From positions 64,499-128,498 of the forward strand of contig JAMPHF010000002.1 of assembly GCA_023663525.1 (NCBI GenBank): a stretch of DNA of 64,000 bases, read 5' to 3'. Of this stretch, positions 16,936 to 25,003 are shown piece after piece. Source of the stretch: Bacteroides sp. Its GTDB lineage: Bacteria; Bacteroidota; Bacteroidia; Bacteroidales; Muribaculaceae. The notes beneath the pieces are model-generated. The model searched no databases and had not been told where the DNA came from. It was given only the letters and a program-made list of their open reading frames with translations. A program made the position numbers and the translations under genes. Numbering within the stretch: the first letter of the stretch is position 1; every line of letters starts with the position of its first letter.

Positions 16936-19206
16936 ATGAATCCAATCAAAAAAACCATCGAGCTGCCCGACGGTCGTATCATTACCCTTGAGACCGGCAA
17001 ACTCGCCAAGCAAGCCGATGGAGCGGTAGAACTGCGCATGGGCAACACAATGCTCCTCGCGACAGTCGTAACGGCCAAGGAGGCCGGTGAGGGAGTTGAC
17101 TTCATGCCCCTCCAGGTAGAGTACAAAGAAAAATTTTCATCCAACGGACGTTTCCCCGGCGGATTCCTCAAACGTGAAGGCCGCGCGAGCGACTACGAAA
17201 TCTTGACATCCCGCCTTGTTGACCGTGTGTTGCGTCCTCTTTTCCCTGACAATTACCATGCCGACACCATCGTGCAAGTCACAATGTATTCATCTGATGG
17301 AGTTGACATGCCCGATGCTCTCGCAGGTCTCGCAGCTTCGGCCGCCCTTGCTGTGAGCGACATACCTTTCAACGGTCCCATCTCGGAAGTACGCGTTGCA
17401 CGCATCAACGGCGAATTTGTGATTGATCCTACTTTCGAGCAGCTCGAAAAAGCTGACATGGAACTCATGGTAGGTGCCACCTACGATAATATTATGATGG
17501 TCGAGGGCGAGATGAACGAGGTGTCTGAAGCAGACCTCCTCGCAGCTCTCCGCGCCGCTCATGACGCTATCAAAGTCCAGTGCAAGGCCCAGATGGAACT
17601 TGCCGAGGAAGTCGGATCGACCGTCAAACGCGAATACTGCCACGAAACCAACGACGAAGAACTCCGCAAGGACGTGCATGACAAGTGCTACGACAAGGCC
17701 TACGCCATCGCAAAGACCGGCAGCGCCGACAAGCACTGGCGTCAGGAGAGCTTCGACAAAATATGCGAAGAATACCTCGAAACAATCCCCGAGGAGGAGC
17801 GCGAGGCAAAGACCGCAATGGTGAAACGCTACTACCACGACGTGGAGAAAGAAGCTATGCGCCGTTGCGTGCTTGACGAAGGTATCCGTCTCGACGGACG
17901 CAAGACCACCGAGATCCGCCCCATCTGGTGTGAGGTAGATTATCTTCCCGGACCTCACGGATCAGCCGTGTTCACCCGTGGCGAGACCCAGTCGCTTGCT
18001 ACTGTAACTCTCGGAACAAAGCTCGACGAGAAGATTCTCGACGATGTCCTCAACCAGGGTCGTGAACGTTTCCTCCTTCACTACAACTTCCCCCCCTTCT
18101 CGACAGGCGAGGCACGCGCACCGCGTGGTGTAGGCCGTCGTGAGGTCGGACATGGCAATCTTGCCCACCGTGCCCTCAAGCGCATGTTCCCCGATGATTT
18201 CCCCTACGTATGCCGAATCGTCAGCGACATCCTTGAGTCAAACGGCTCATCATCAATGGCCACCGTCTGCGCCGGCACACTCTCACTCCTCGATGCAGGC
18301 GTGAAGATGAAACGCCCCGTGAGCGGTATCGCCATGGGTCTCATCTCGGACGGTGAGAAATACGCCATCCTTTCAGACATCCTCGGCGATGAGGACCACC
18401 TCGGCGACATGGACTTCAAGGTGACCGGTACCCGCGAAGGTATCACAGCCACACAGATGGACATCAAGTGCGACGGTCTCAGCTACGAGATTCTCGAAAA
18501 GGCTCTCAATCAGGCCCGCGAAGGTCGTCTGTATATCCTCGACAAGATTCAGGAGACAATCCCCGCTCCGCGTGAGGACTACAAGCCCCACGTGCCCCGC
18601 ATCGTCACAATGCTCATCCCCAAAGAGCTTATCGGTGCAGTCATTGGCCCGGGCGGAAAAATCATCCAGGGAATCCAGGAGACCAGCGGCGCGACTGTCA
18701 GCATAGACGAAATCCCCGAAGGCGGCTATATCGAGATTGCCGCAGCCAACAAGCCTGCAATCGACAAGGCTCTTGAGATGATCAACGCCATTGTCGAACT
18801 TCCGGAGGAAGGCAAGATCTACCACGGCAAAGTCCGCTCAATCCTTGAATTTGGAGCATTCGTGGAGTTCATGCCTAACCGTGACGGTCTGCTCCACATC
18901 TCGGAAATCTCATGGGACCGTCTTGAGAACATGGAGGCATCCGGTCTCAAGGAAGGCGACGAGGTTGAGGTCAAGCTGATCGAAATCGACAAGAAGACCG
19001 GCAAATACCGTCTCTCAATGAGAGCACTCCAGCCCAAACCCGAGGGTTATGTTGAGCGCGAGCGCGCACCCCGTGGCGAGCGTGGACCACGCCGTGACAA
19101 CGGTGACCGTCCCCGCCGCGACAATGGCGACCGCCCCCGCCGTGACAACGGTGATCGCGGACCCCGTCGCGACAACAACAATAACCACGGTGGCGGACGT
19201 TACTAA
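16936..19206 (+). CDS. pnp: Polynucleotide phosphorylase
   Basis: From the ATG at 16936 ([14 protein letters not shown]) the product is 756 residues. Two RNase PH domains flank a helical segment; the second contains [20 protein letters not shown]. These are followed by a KH domain ([16 protein letters not shown]), an S1 domain (about 620-690) and an Arg/Asp/Asn-rich tail built from three RRDNGDRP units. It degrades RNA 3'-to-5' with phosphate in the degradosome. The frame is open for 48 more codons back to a GTG at 16792, but this Gln/His/Pro-rich stretch is not PNPase-like and overlaps the predicted leader. A strong terminator follows. Confidence 0.96.
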   Translation: MNPIKKTIELPDGRIITLETGKLAKQADGAVELRMGNTMLLATVVTAKEAGEGVDFMPLQVEYKEKFSSNGRFPGGFLKREGRASDYEILTSRLVDRVLRPLFPDNYHADTIVQVTMYSSDGVDMPDALAGLAASAALAVSDIPFNGPISEVRVARINGEFVIDPTFEQLEKADMELMVGATYDNIMMVEGEMNEVSEADLLAALRAAHDAIKVQCKAQMELAEEVGSTVKREYCHETNDEELRKDVHDKCYDKAYAIAKTGSADKHWRQESFDKICEEYLETIPEEEREAKTAMVKRYYHDVEKEAMRRCVLDEGIRLDGRKTTEIRPIWCEVDYLPGPHGSAVFTRGETQSLATVTLGTKLDEKILDDVLNQGRERFLLHYNFPPFSTGEARAPRGVGRREVGHGNLAHRALKRMFPDDFPYVCRIVSDILESNGSSSMATVCAGTLSLLDAGVKMKRPVSGIAMGLISDGEKYAILSDILGDEDHLGDMDFKVTGTREGITATQMDIKCDGLSYEILEKALNQAREGRLYILDKIQETIPAPREDYKPHVPRIVTMLIPKELIGAVIGPGGKIIQGIQETSGATVSIDEIPEGGYIEIAAANKPAIDKALEMINAIVELPEEGKIYHGKVRSILEFGAFVEFMPNRDGLLHISEISWDRLENMEASGLKEGDEVEVKLIEIDKKTGKYRLSMRALQPKPEGYVERERAPRGERGPRRDNGDRPRRDNGDRPRRDNGDRGPRRDNNNNHGGGRY
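19090..19164 (+). repeat. 24/27-bp tandem repeats in the pnp C-terminal tail
   Basis: Three in-frame units encode [16 protein letters not shown] and RRDNGDRGP, with a partial fourth after them. Codons differ between units, so the repeat is not a very recent duplication. Confidence 0.8.
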
Positions 19207-19261
19207 TCCATACGACCTTAGTTAACCCAAAATACCATATTATTACCATTGAATTAACGCC

Positions 19262-19298
19262 CCGGCGAGTTCCCCACACGGGAGCCCGCCGGTTTTTT
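19262..19298 (+). terminator. Terminator after pnp
   Basis: CCGGCG (19262-19267) pairs with 19287-19292 with an inner GTTCCC/GGGAGC stem, followed by T6. Confidence 0.9.
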
Positions 19299-19329
19299 CA
19301 ATCCTACATCCAATCCCGACACCGATCCA

Positions 19330-20064
19330 ATGTCAACATTTCATCATAACACCGACGGGCTGCTCCAACGAGACGACAACGTGCATATTGTCGTTGCTGC
19401 CGGAAGCGGATCGCGCTACGGAGGCAACCTGCCGAAACAGTTCTGTAACCTCGCCGGGCGACCGTTGCTCATGACAACCCTCGAACGCCTCCGTTCATGT
19501 TCCCCCGGATGGAAAACAATCGTGGTACTGAGCGAGGAGATGACAGACGAATGGAAATCAATGTGCATCAGACATGATTTCCAATTGCCCCACATAGTGA
19601 CCACCGGTGGTGCAACCCGCGCCCACAGTGTCAAAAATGCGCTTGCAATGCTTCCTCATGACGCGTGTGGCTACGTCAGCGTACATGATGCCGCCCGCCC
19701 CGTCGTGACGGCCGCCATGATGAAAAATCTGCTTGACGCACTCCCCGACTCTGACGGTGTCATTCCGGCCACGCCCGTGACTGACTCAATCCGCAGACTG
19801 GATGCCGATGGAAATTCCACGGCGGTTGACCGCTCGACCCTTCGCGCTGTCCAGACCCCACAGATATTCCATGCCGGGAAACTGCTAAGTGCCTACCGTC
19901 AGGAACTCCGCCCGACCTTCACCGACGATGCATCCGTCATGGAGGCCGCCGGATATACCAACCTCCGTCTCGTGGACGGTGACGTGCACAATATCAAAGT
20001 CACAAACCCCGGCGACATGGAAATCGCCGGGCTATACCTGAACTTGACAGCCACACCGCTCTAA
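19330..20064 (+). CDS. ispD: 2-C-methyl-D-erythritol 4-phosphate cytidylyltransferase
   Basis: The 244-residue protein has the IspD nucleotide-binding signature AAGSGSRYGGNLPKQF (about 24-39), the VHDAARPVV block and the closing DDASVMEAAGY region. It couples MEP to CTP in the non-mevalonate isoprenoid pathway. The ATG at 19330 gives about 20 extra residues before the family's usual start; no better ATG lies between. The stop codon overlaps a 17-base sequence identical to the end of the 165-bp element at 59585. Confidence 0.94.
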   Translation: MSTFHHNTDGLLQRDDNVHIVVAAGSGSRYGGNLPKQFCNLAGRPLLMTTLERLRSCSPGWKTIVVLSEEMTDEWKSMCIRHDFQLPHIVTTGGATRAHSVKNALAMLPHDACGYVSVHDAARPVVTAAMMKNLLDALPDSDGVIPATPVTDSIRRLDADGNSTAVDRSTLRAVQTPQIFHAGKLLSAYRQELRPTFTDDASVMEAAGYTNLRLVDGDVHNIKVTNPGDMEIAGLYLNLTATPL

Positions 20065-20079
20065 AAGTAAACATACTCT
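20063..20079 (+). repeat. Solo copy of the 165-bp element's terminal repeat
   Basis: The 17 bases are identical to the right end of the inverted-repeat element at 59585-59749 (AAAAGTAAACATACTCT). No matching left end is found nearby. The copy begins inside the ispD stop codon. Confidence 0.75.
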
Positions 20080-20161
20080 AAAACCCGTATTCTGACAAAT
20101 ACCATAAACCGCTCATCGCTGTTATTCATAATATAATAGATGTCATCATAAAATATATGTT

Positions 20162-20386
20162 ATGGAAACATTCTTACTATATTTCGGAATTGGGCTGACT
20201 GTCATAGGATGGCTGGCTCTCTCATGGTTCGCAGCGAAGCAGATGAAAGCACAGAAAGAGTATGAGCGGATTCCGCTGAAGTGGGAGGAAGTGAAGCGAG
20301 GGCTGGTGCGCAAGCGTTGGATTTGCCGTGTCGTAATCCTCATAGGAATCATCGTCATTCTCATCTCCCTGCTGATTAACAAATAA
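20162..20386 (+). CDS. Hypothetical small two-TM membrane protein
   Basis: The 74-residue protein has a hydrophobic segment at each end (residues 5-23 and about 53-72) and a charged middle (KQMKAQKEYERIPLKWEEVKRG). The termini would lie on the same side with a basic loop between. I do not recognise a family. It is 30 bases upstream of recG on the same strand and may be co-transcribed. Codon use and position support a real gene, but no motif confirms it. Confidence 0.55.
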   Translation: METFLLYFGIGLTVIGWLALSWFAAKQMKAQKEYERIPLKWEEVKRGLVRKRWICRVVILIGIIVILISLLINK

Positions 20387-20416
20387 TTATTGAAGTAATT
20401 ATTCAAGCTACATTTC

Positions 20417-22510
20417 ATGAACGAACTTCGGAGAATGGACATAAAATTTCTGCGTGGCATTGGGCCTAAACGTGCCGAGCTTCTTGATAAGAATCTCGGC
20501 ATAAAGACCTACCATGACCTCCTGTTCCATTTTCCGACCCACTACATCGACCGGCGTTCAATCTACCGGATAATCGATTTTGCGGGCGACGACATGCCCT
20601 CGCTTCAGGTCAGAGGCAAATTCGTCAGTTTCAGCGTGCAGGGCGAAGGGGCCAAGACTCGTCTCGTCGGACTCTTTTCCGATGGAAGCGCGGTCATGGA
20701 AGTAGTGTGGTTCCAGCGTATCAAAAACATCCGCCAGCTCTACCACACGGCCACCGAATATATCCTGTTCGGAAAGCCATCGCAATTCAACGGACACTGG
20801 AGCATGGTCCACCCCGAAATCGACACACCCGAGGCAGCCTCACTCCGGGGAGGCTTCAGAGGTGTCTACCCGATGACCGAGCAACTTCGCAACCGGGGCT
20901 TCTCATCAAGGACATTCTCGACGGCGGTCACCGACATTCTCGGCGGCATCCGCAACATGACCGAGACATTGCCCCGTGAAATCATCGACCGCCACAGATT
21001 GATGGGAATCCGCGAGGCCATCACCGCAATCCACAACCCACAGAGCCCCGCGCAGCTCGAACAGGCACGGCTAAGACTGAAATTCGAGGAACTTTTCTAT
21101 CTCCAGCTCGACATCCAACGCTATGCCCGCCGACGCAACTCTGCAATCCAGGGATTCTACTTCCCGCGCATCGGTCAATTTTTCAATACATTCTACTCGC
21201 AATTCCTCCCTTTCCCGCTCACGAATGCTCAAAAACGCGTAATCAAGGAGATCCGAGCCGACATGGCGACGGGCCATCAGATGAACCGCCTCCTCCAAGG
21301 CGACGTAGGCTCAGGGAAAACCCTCGTGGCACTGCTGTGTATGCTCATAGCCCTCGACAACAACACTCAGGCGTGTCTCATGGCTCCCACTGAAATTCTT
21401 GCCACTCAGCATTTCGAGACCATAAGCGGCATGGTAGCCGCCATGGGCATAAATGTCAAACTGCTGACCGGCTCCACGCGTAAAAAAGAGAGAGAGATCA
21501 TCCATCAGCAACTTGCCGACGGCTCACTCCACATATTGATCGGCACACACGCCGTGATTGAGGACAATGTCCGATTCAAGAATCTCGGATTCATCGTCAT
21601 TGACGAGCAGCACCGCTTCGGTGTGGCGCAGCGCGCACGTCTTTGGACGAAGAACACAATTGCTCCACACGTACTCGTCATGACAGCGACCCCAATCCCC
21701 CGCACACTCGCCATGACAGTCTACGGCGACCTCGATGTCTCCGTCATCGACGAACTCCCGCCCGGCCGCAAACCGGTGGTCACACTGCTGCGCTACGAGG
21801 AGGACCGTTTCAAAACCTATCAGGGCATTGGCCGGCAGCTTCGCCTCGGCCGGCAGGTCTACATCGTCTATCCCCTCATAAAGGAGAACGAGAAACTTGA
21901 CCTGAAGTCTCTTGAGGAGGGATATGAGAACATCTGCGAGACATTCCGCGACTACCGCGTAGCCTTTGTCCACGGACAGATGAAACCTCAGGAGAAGGAA
22001 TATCAGATGAATCTTTTCGCGAGCCACGAAGCCCACATCATGGTCGCGACGACCGTGATTGAAGTCGGCGTCAATGTCCCGAATGCCACGACAATGCTCA
22101 TCGAAAACGCCGAAAGGTTCGGTCTCTCGCAGCTCCACCAACTGCGCGGACGTGTGGGGCGCGGCGAGGGGCAGAGCTATTGCATACTCATGTCGAAACA
22201 CAAGATTGCAAAGGACACACGCCGGCGACTTGAACTCATGACCGCGACCACCGATGGCTTCGCGATAGCCGAAGCCGACATGCAGATGCGTGGACCGGGC
22301 GACATAGAGGGTACGATGCAGAGCGGTATGCCCATGGATCTCCACATAGCCAACCTCGCGACCGATGGTCAGATCGTTCAGCTCGCGCGCGACACCGCCT
22401 GCTCCATTCTCGACAATGACCCGGATCTGACCGCCCCGACCAACACCCTCCTGCGCTCACAGCTCAACCTGCTGACCACCCGCATCCGGGACTGGTCACG
22501 CATCTCATAG
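20417..22510 (+). CDS. recG: ATP-dependent DNA helicase RecG
   Basis: The 697-residue helicase has the N-terminal wedge/OB domain (about 60-200), Walker A GDVGSGKT near 295-302, a DEQH box near 396 (VIDEQHRFGVAQR) and the C-terminal helicase half with TTVIEVGVNVPNAT and QLHQLRGRVGRG. RecG reverses stalled forks and migrates branched DNA. The length is normal. The gene follows the 74-residue membrane protein closely. Confidence 0.97.
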   Translation: MNELRRMDIKFLRGIGPKRAELLDKNLGIKTYHDLLFHFPTHYIDRRSIYRIIDFAGDDMPSLQVRGKFVSFSVQGEGAKTRLVGLFSDGSAVMEVVWFQRIKNIRQLYHTATEYILFGKPSQFNGHWSMVHPEIDTPEAASLRGGFRGVYPMTEQLRNRGFSSRTFSTAVTDILGGIRNMTETLPREIIDRHRLMGIREAITAIHNPQSPAQLEQARLRLKFEELFYLQLDIQRYARRRNSAIQGFYFPRIGQFFNTFYSQFLPFPLTNAQKRVIKEIRADMATGHQMNRLLQGDVGSGKTLVALLCMLIALDNNTQACLMAPTEILATQHFETISGMVAAMGINVKLLTGSTRKKEREIIHQQLADGSLHILIGTHAVIEDNVRFKNLGFIVIDEQHRFGVAQRARLWTKNTIAPHVLVMTATPIPRTLAMTVYGDLDVSVIDELPPGRKPVVTLLRYEEDRFKTYQGIGRQLRLGRQVYIVYPLIKENEKLDLKSLEEGYENICETFRDYRVAFVHGQMKPQEKEYQMNLFASHEAHIMVATTVIEVGVNVPNATTMLIENAERFGLSQLHQLRGRVGRGEGQSYCILMSKHKIAKDTRRRLELMTATTDGFAIAEADMQMRGPGDIEGTMQSGMPMDLHIANLATDGQIVQLARDTACSILDNDPDLTAPTNTLLRSQLNLLTTRIRDWSRIS

Positions 22511-22873
22511 ACAACATTCCCTCCCTTGTGACGATAAAAATCACACGTCCAATTAACATTTACGTTAAAATGGACTTTCCGCTTGACGTTTTTTAATGTC
22601 TTTTAGCGGTCTGACGTGCTTCAAAGCGGGTTTTCAGTTGTTTTATTAGTGTAAGTAAGGATAAAGAAGCTCAAAGCAGGAAAATCTAAATTTACATCCC
22701 TCGTCCTCTTTATCGGGTTGTGAAACCGGGTACTGAGGCTCTCATAAATAAATAGTTGAAACGTGAGGGGAGGAGTTAGGACGAAGGTCTTAACTCCTCC
22801 TTTGTTATGTGACGGCACGACATGGAGCTGACCGCCGATGGTTACACGGTGGAGGGATTATAATTTCTTTTTA
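22511..22873. other. Intergenic region between convergent genes
   Basis: The 363-base gap holds a strong hairpin (22769-22800). A 65-codon minus-strand frame covers part of it but has no recognisable features. I see no other signal. Confidence 0.5.
22769..22803 (+). terminator. Hairpin terminator downstream of recG
   Basis: A 14-bp stem with one G-T pair (22769-22782 with 22787-22800) has a four-base loop and is followed by TTTGTT. It may serve both converging genes. Confidence 0.65.
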
Positions 22874-23125
22874 TCACAAGGCTTTGTCTTCGGAACAGCC
22901 ACTCTCTGATGAATCACCGAATTTTATACTATTCTTGACCCTCCGGCGATATTTGGAATAATTATCGTAGCATGACCATGTAATTATGGTTATACCTATG
23001 AATTTTAGCCATGATCCGCTTGACAAAAAATCAGCCACAACGTCAGAGGCTCGAACTCCGGAAATCACAAGCCCGATAATAAACATTATACCCGATATGT
23101 TGCGCTTGACTTTATTGCTAACCAT
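22874..23125 (-). CDS. Hypothetical small membrane protein
   Basis: From the ATG at 23125 (MVSNKVKRNISG) the protein has 83 residues with two hydrophobic segments (about 10-30 and 38-52) and a basic, Ser-rich tail. No family is recognised. The start is set by an exact promoter (23151-23181), which excludes the 21-codon upstream extension. The gene is transcribed away from the GH28 gene. Confidence 0.6.
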   Translation of the reverse strand: MVSNKVKRNISGIMFIIGLVISGVRASDVVADFLSSGSWLKFIGITIITWSCYDNYSKYRRRVKNSIKFGDSSESGCSEDKAL

Positions 23126-23150
23126 TATAAATTCGGTTTTGTACTGCCTG

Positions 23151-23181
23151 CAAAGATAATGAAAGCTCTTTAGACCACAAA
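23151..23181 (-). promoter_or_regulatory. Promoter for the 83-residue membrane protein
   Basis: On the minus strand TTTG, 19 bases, then TATCTTTG (23151-23158) matches the Bacteroidetes consensus exactly, 25 bases before the ATG. Confidence 0.8.
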
Positions 23182-23245
23182 ATGCCACTCTCTCGGGTCA
23201 TCACTCATTTCCGGCATGTCTCTTTCAAATCTTGGATTTATTCAC

Positions 23246-23253
23246 TAATTTTG
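23246..23253 (+). promoter_or_regulatory. Promoter -7 box for the GH28 gene
   Basis: TAATTTTG with TTTC 19 bases upstream (23223-23226). It lies inside the upstream extension of the GH28 frame and so supports the start at 23281. Confidence 0.6.
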
Positions 23254-23280
23254 GGCAGACAAATCATCCTCCCATCAACC

Positions 23281-24687
23281 ATGAAAAATAAACTGACAAA
23301 TCTCATCATCCTCTGCGTCATGCTGATTGCCACAAATCCGGCAATCTCTGCCGATGACAACAACGACATCGAAAATCGACGCACGGCACTCCGCGACAGC
23401 ATTCTCTCACACATCCACGGTGCCATGATTCCCGACAATGAATTCAACATCCTCAAATTCGGGGCAAAACCTGACGGTGTCCACGACTGTCTGCCCGCTT
23501 TCCGCAAGGCTATTGCTAAAATCGACAAAGCAGGAGGCGGCCATCTCATCGTCCCGGCCGGGACATATTATCTCTGCGGTCCACTCACGCTGACAAGCAA
23601 CCTGTCCATAGACCTCGCCGAAGGAGCGACGCTGAAATTCAATCCCTCGCCGGAACTGTATCCGATAGTCAACACATCATGGGAAGGCACATATCTCCAC
23701 AATTATTCTCCCATGATCTACGGCTACGGACTCAGGAACGTCGCCATAACCGGCAAGGGGACAATTGACGGCAACGCGATGACCACATTCGCTACATGGC
23801 GCAAACTTCAGAAACCGGCGCAGACCCGCAGCCGCGAGATGAACCACAACGCCACGCCGATTGACCGGCGCATGTTTGGCGACGGCGACTGGCTCCGTCC
23901 ACACCTGCTCCAGCTCTACCGCTGCTCCGGCATAACTCTCGAAGGAGTCAAAATCATCAACTCTCCGTTTTGGTGCATCCACCTGCTGCAATGCGATGAC
24001 GCCGTGTGCCGAAGCCTGCGTTACGATGCCAAACTCGTCAACAATGACGGAATCGACCCCGAATCGTCGCGCAACATTCTGATTGAAGATGTCCACTTCG
24101 ACAACGGCGACGACAACATTGCCATAAAAAGCGGTCGCGACAACGACGGATGGACCGCAGCAAGCCCCTGCGAGAATATCGTCATACGCAACTGCCATTT
24201 CAAGGGACTTCACGCAGTGGTCATCGGCAGCGAAATGTCTGGCGGAGTGCGCAATGTCATCATGGAAAATTGCGACTATGCCGGATACTGCAAACGCGGA
24301 TTCTACGTCAAGACCAATCCCGACCGTGGAGGCTTCGTCAGCGGAATTTTCATCAACAACTGTAAGTTCGGCGATGTCGAGGATCTGTTCTATGTGACGA
24401 GCCGCTATGCCGGTGAGGGCTTGACCAGCACACACTATTCCACGGTGAGAGACATCCATGTCAACGGACTGTCGTGTGCCAAGGCCTCTGCGGCTGCACT
24501 CGTGCTTCAAGGCACACCGCAAAAGCCCATCACCGACATCAGTTTCGACAACGTCGAAGTCGGCGAAGCCAAAACCGGCATCAGTTTCAGCGATGCAGTC
24601 GGAGTGGTCATGGGAACAGTCCACATCGGGCCCGTAGCCGGAACACCGACCCAGGTCACTGCCAAAGATAAATTGTTTGAACGCTAA
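23281..24687 (+). CDS. Glycoside hydrolase family 28 (polygalacturonase-like), secreted
   Basis: From the ATG at 23281 (MKNKLTNLIILCVMLIATNPAISA, a signal peptide) the protein has 468 residues. It is a right-handed beta-helix pectinase: after the FNILKFGAKPDGVHD block come the GH28 catalytic Asp residues, Asp256/Asp259 (NNDGIDPE) and Asp277/Asp278 (GDDNIAIKSG), and His311 in LHAVVIGSE. It would cleave galacturonan or rhamnogalacturonan linkages in the periplasm or at the surface. An in-frame ATG at 23182 lies upstream of the promoter. The GH2 gene beyond the tRNA and the CE12 esterase at 62154 may work on the same polymer. Confidence 0.93.
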   Translation: MKNKLTNLIILCVMLIATNPAISADDNNDIENRRTALRDSILSHIHGAMIPDNEFNILKFGAKPDGVHDCLPAFRKAIAKIDKAGGGHLIVPAGTYYLCGPLTLTSNLSIDLAEGATLKFNPSPELYPIVNTSWEGTYLHNYSPMIYGYGLRNVAITGKGTIDGNAMTTFATWRKLQKPAQTRSREMNHNATPIDRRMFGDGDWLRPHLLQLYRCSGITLEGVKIINSPFWCIHLLQCDDAVCRSLRYDAKLVNNDGIDPESSRNILIEDVHFDNGDDNIAIKSGRDNDGWTAASPCENIVIRNCHFKGLHAVVIGSEMSGGVRNVIMENCDYAGYCKRGFYVKTNPDRGGFVSGIFINNCKFGDVEDLFYVTSRYAGEGLTSTHYSTVRDIHVNGLSCAKASAAALVLQGTPQKPITDISFDNVEVGEAKTGISFSDAVGVVMGTVHIGPVAGTPTQVTAKDKLFER

Positions 24688-24699
24688 TCGAAAAAATTA

Positions 24700-24731
24700 T
24701 TTGGCAAAACCGAAAAAGATTCTTACCTTTG
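24700..24731 (+). promoter_or_regulatory. Promoter for tRNA-Leu
   Basis: TTTG (24700-24703), 20 bases, TACCTTTG (24724-24731), 10 bases before the tRNA 5' end. Confidence 0.85.
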
Positions 24732-24741
24732 CCCACGCAAA

Positions 24742-24822
24742 GCCCGGGTGGCGGAATGGTAGACGCGCTCGTTTCAGGTGCGAGTGCTGCGAGGCGTGCA
24801 AGTTCGAGTCTTGTTCCGGGCA
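24742..24822 (+). tRNA. tRNA-Leu (anticodon CAG)
   Basis: A cloverleaf is drawn from the sequence: acceptor GCCCGGG with TCCGGGC, anticodon stem CTCGT/GCGAG around loop TTCAGGT giving anticodon CAG (24775-24777), a long variable arm as in Leu tRNAs, and T-loop TTCGAGT. CCA is not encoded. It has its own promoter and a hairpin terminator (24828-24859), and sits between two glycan-degrading genes. Confidence 0.95.
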
Positions 24823-24827
24823 CATAG

Positions 24828-24862
24828 AATAGCTGATAATCAAACGATTATCAGCTATTTCC
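24828..24862 (+). terminator. Terminator of tRNA-Leu
   Basis: A 14-bp perfect stem (24828-24841 with 24846-24859) with an AAAC loop lies right after the tRNA. Confidence 0.8.
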
Positions 24863-24962
24863 ATTCTATGTAAGACAAATTTGCGACAAAATATTTCGGG
24901 GCATCGAAAAAAAATCCATCTTTTATACTCCACTGCGTGATTATCATTTCATGATTTCTTTG

Positions 24963-24970
24963 TAATTTTG
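24963..24970 (+). promoter_or_regulatory. Promoter -7 box for the GH2 gene
   Basis: TAATTTTG, 33 bases before the ATG at 25004; no clear TTTG at -33. It excludes the upstream TTG start at 24968. Confidence 0.5.
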
Positions 24971-25003
24971 CGGAAATTCAATGATAACCAATCAACAACT
25001 GTC

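Noticed and set aside
21524..22345. 273-codon minus-strand frame opposite recG
   Set aside because: Antisense shadow within the helicase domain.
22621..22818. 65-codon minus-strand frame after recG
   Set aside because: It spans a terminator hairpin and has no recognisable features.
23677..24624. 315-codon minus-strand frame opposite the GH28 gene
   Set aside because: It mirrors a gene with clear catalytic motifs; composition (V, D, A, H rich) is that of an antisense shadow in GC-rich DNA.
24697..24933. Minus-strand frame across tRNA-Leu
   Set aside because: It overlaps a clear tRNA with promoter and terminator.
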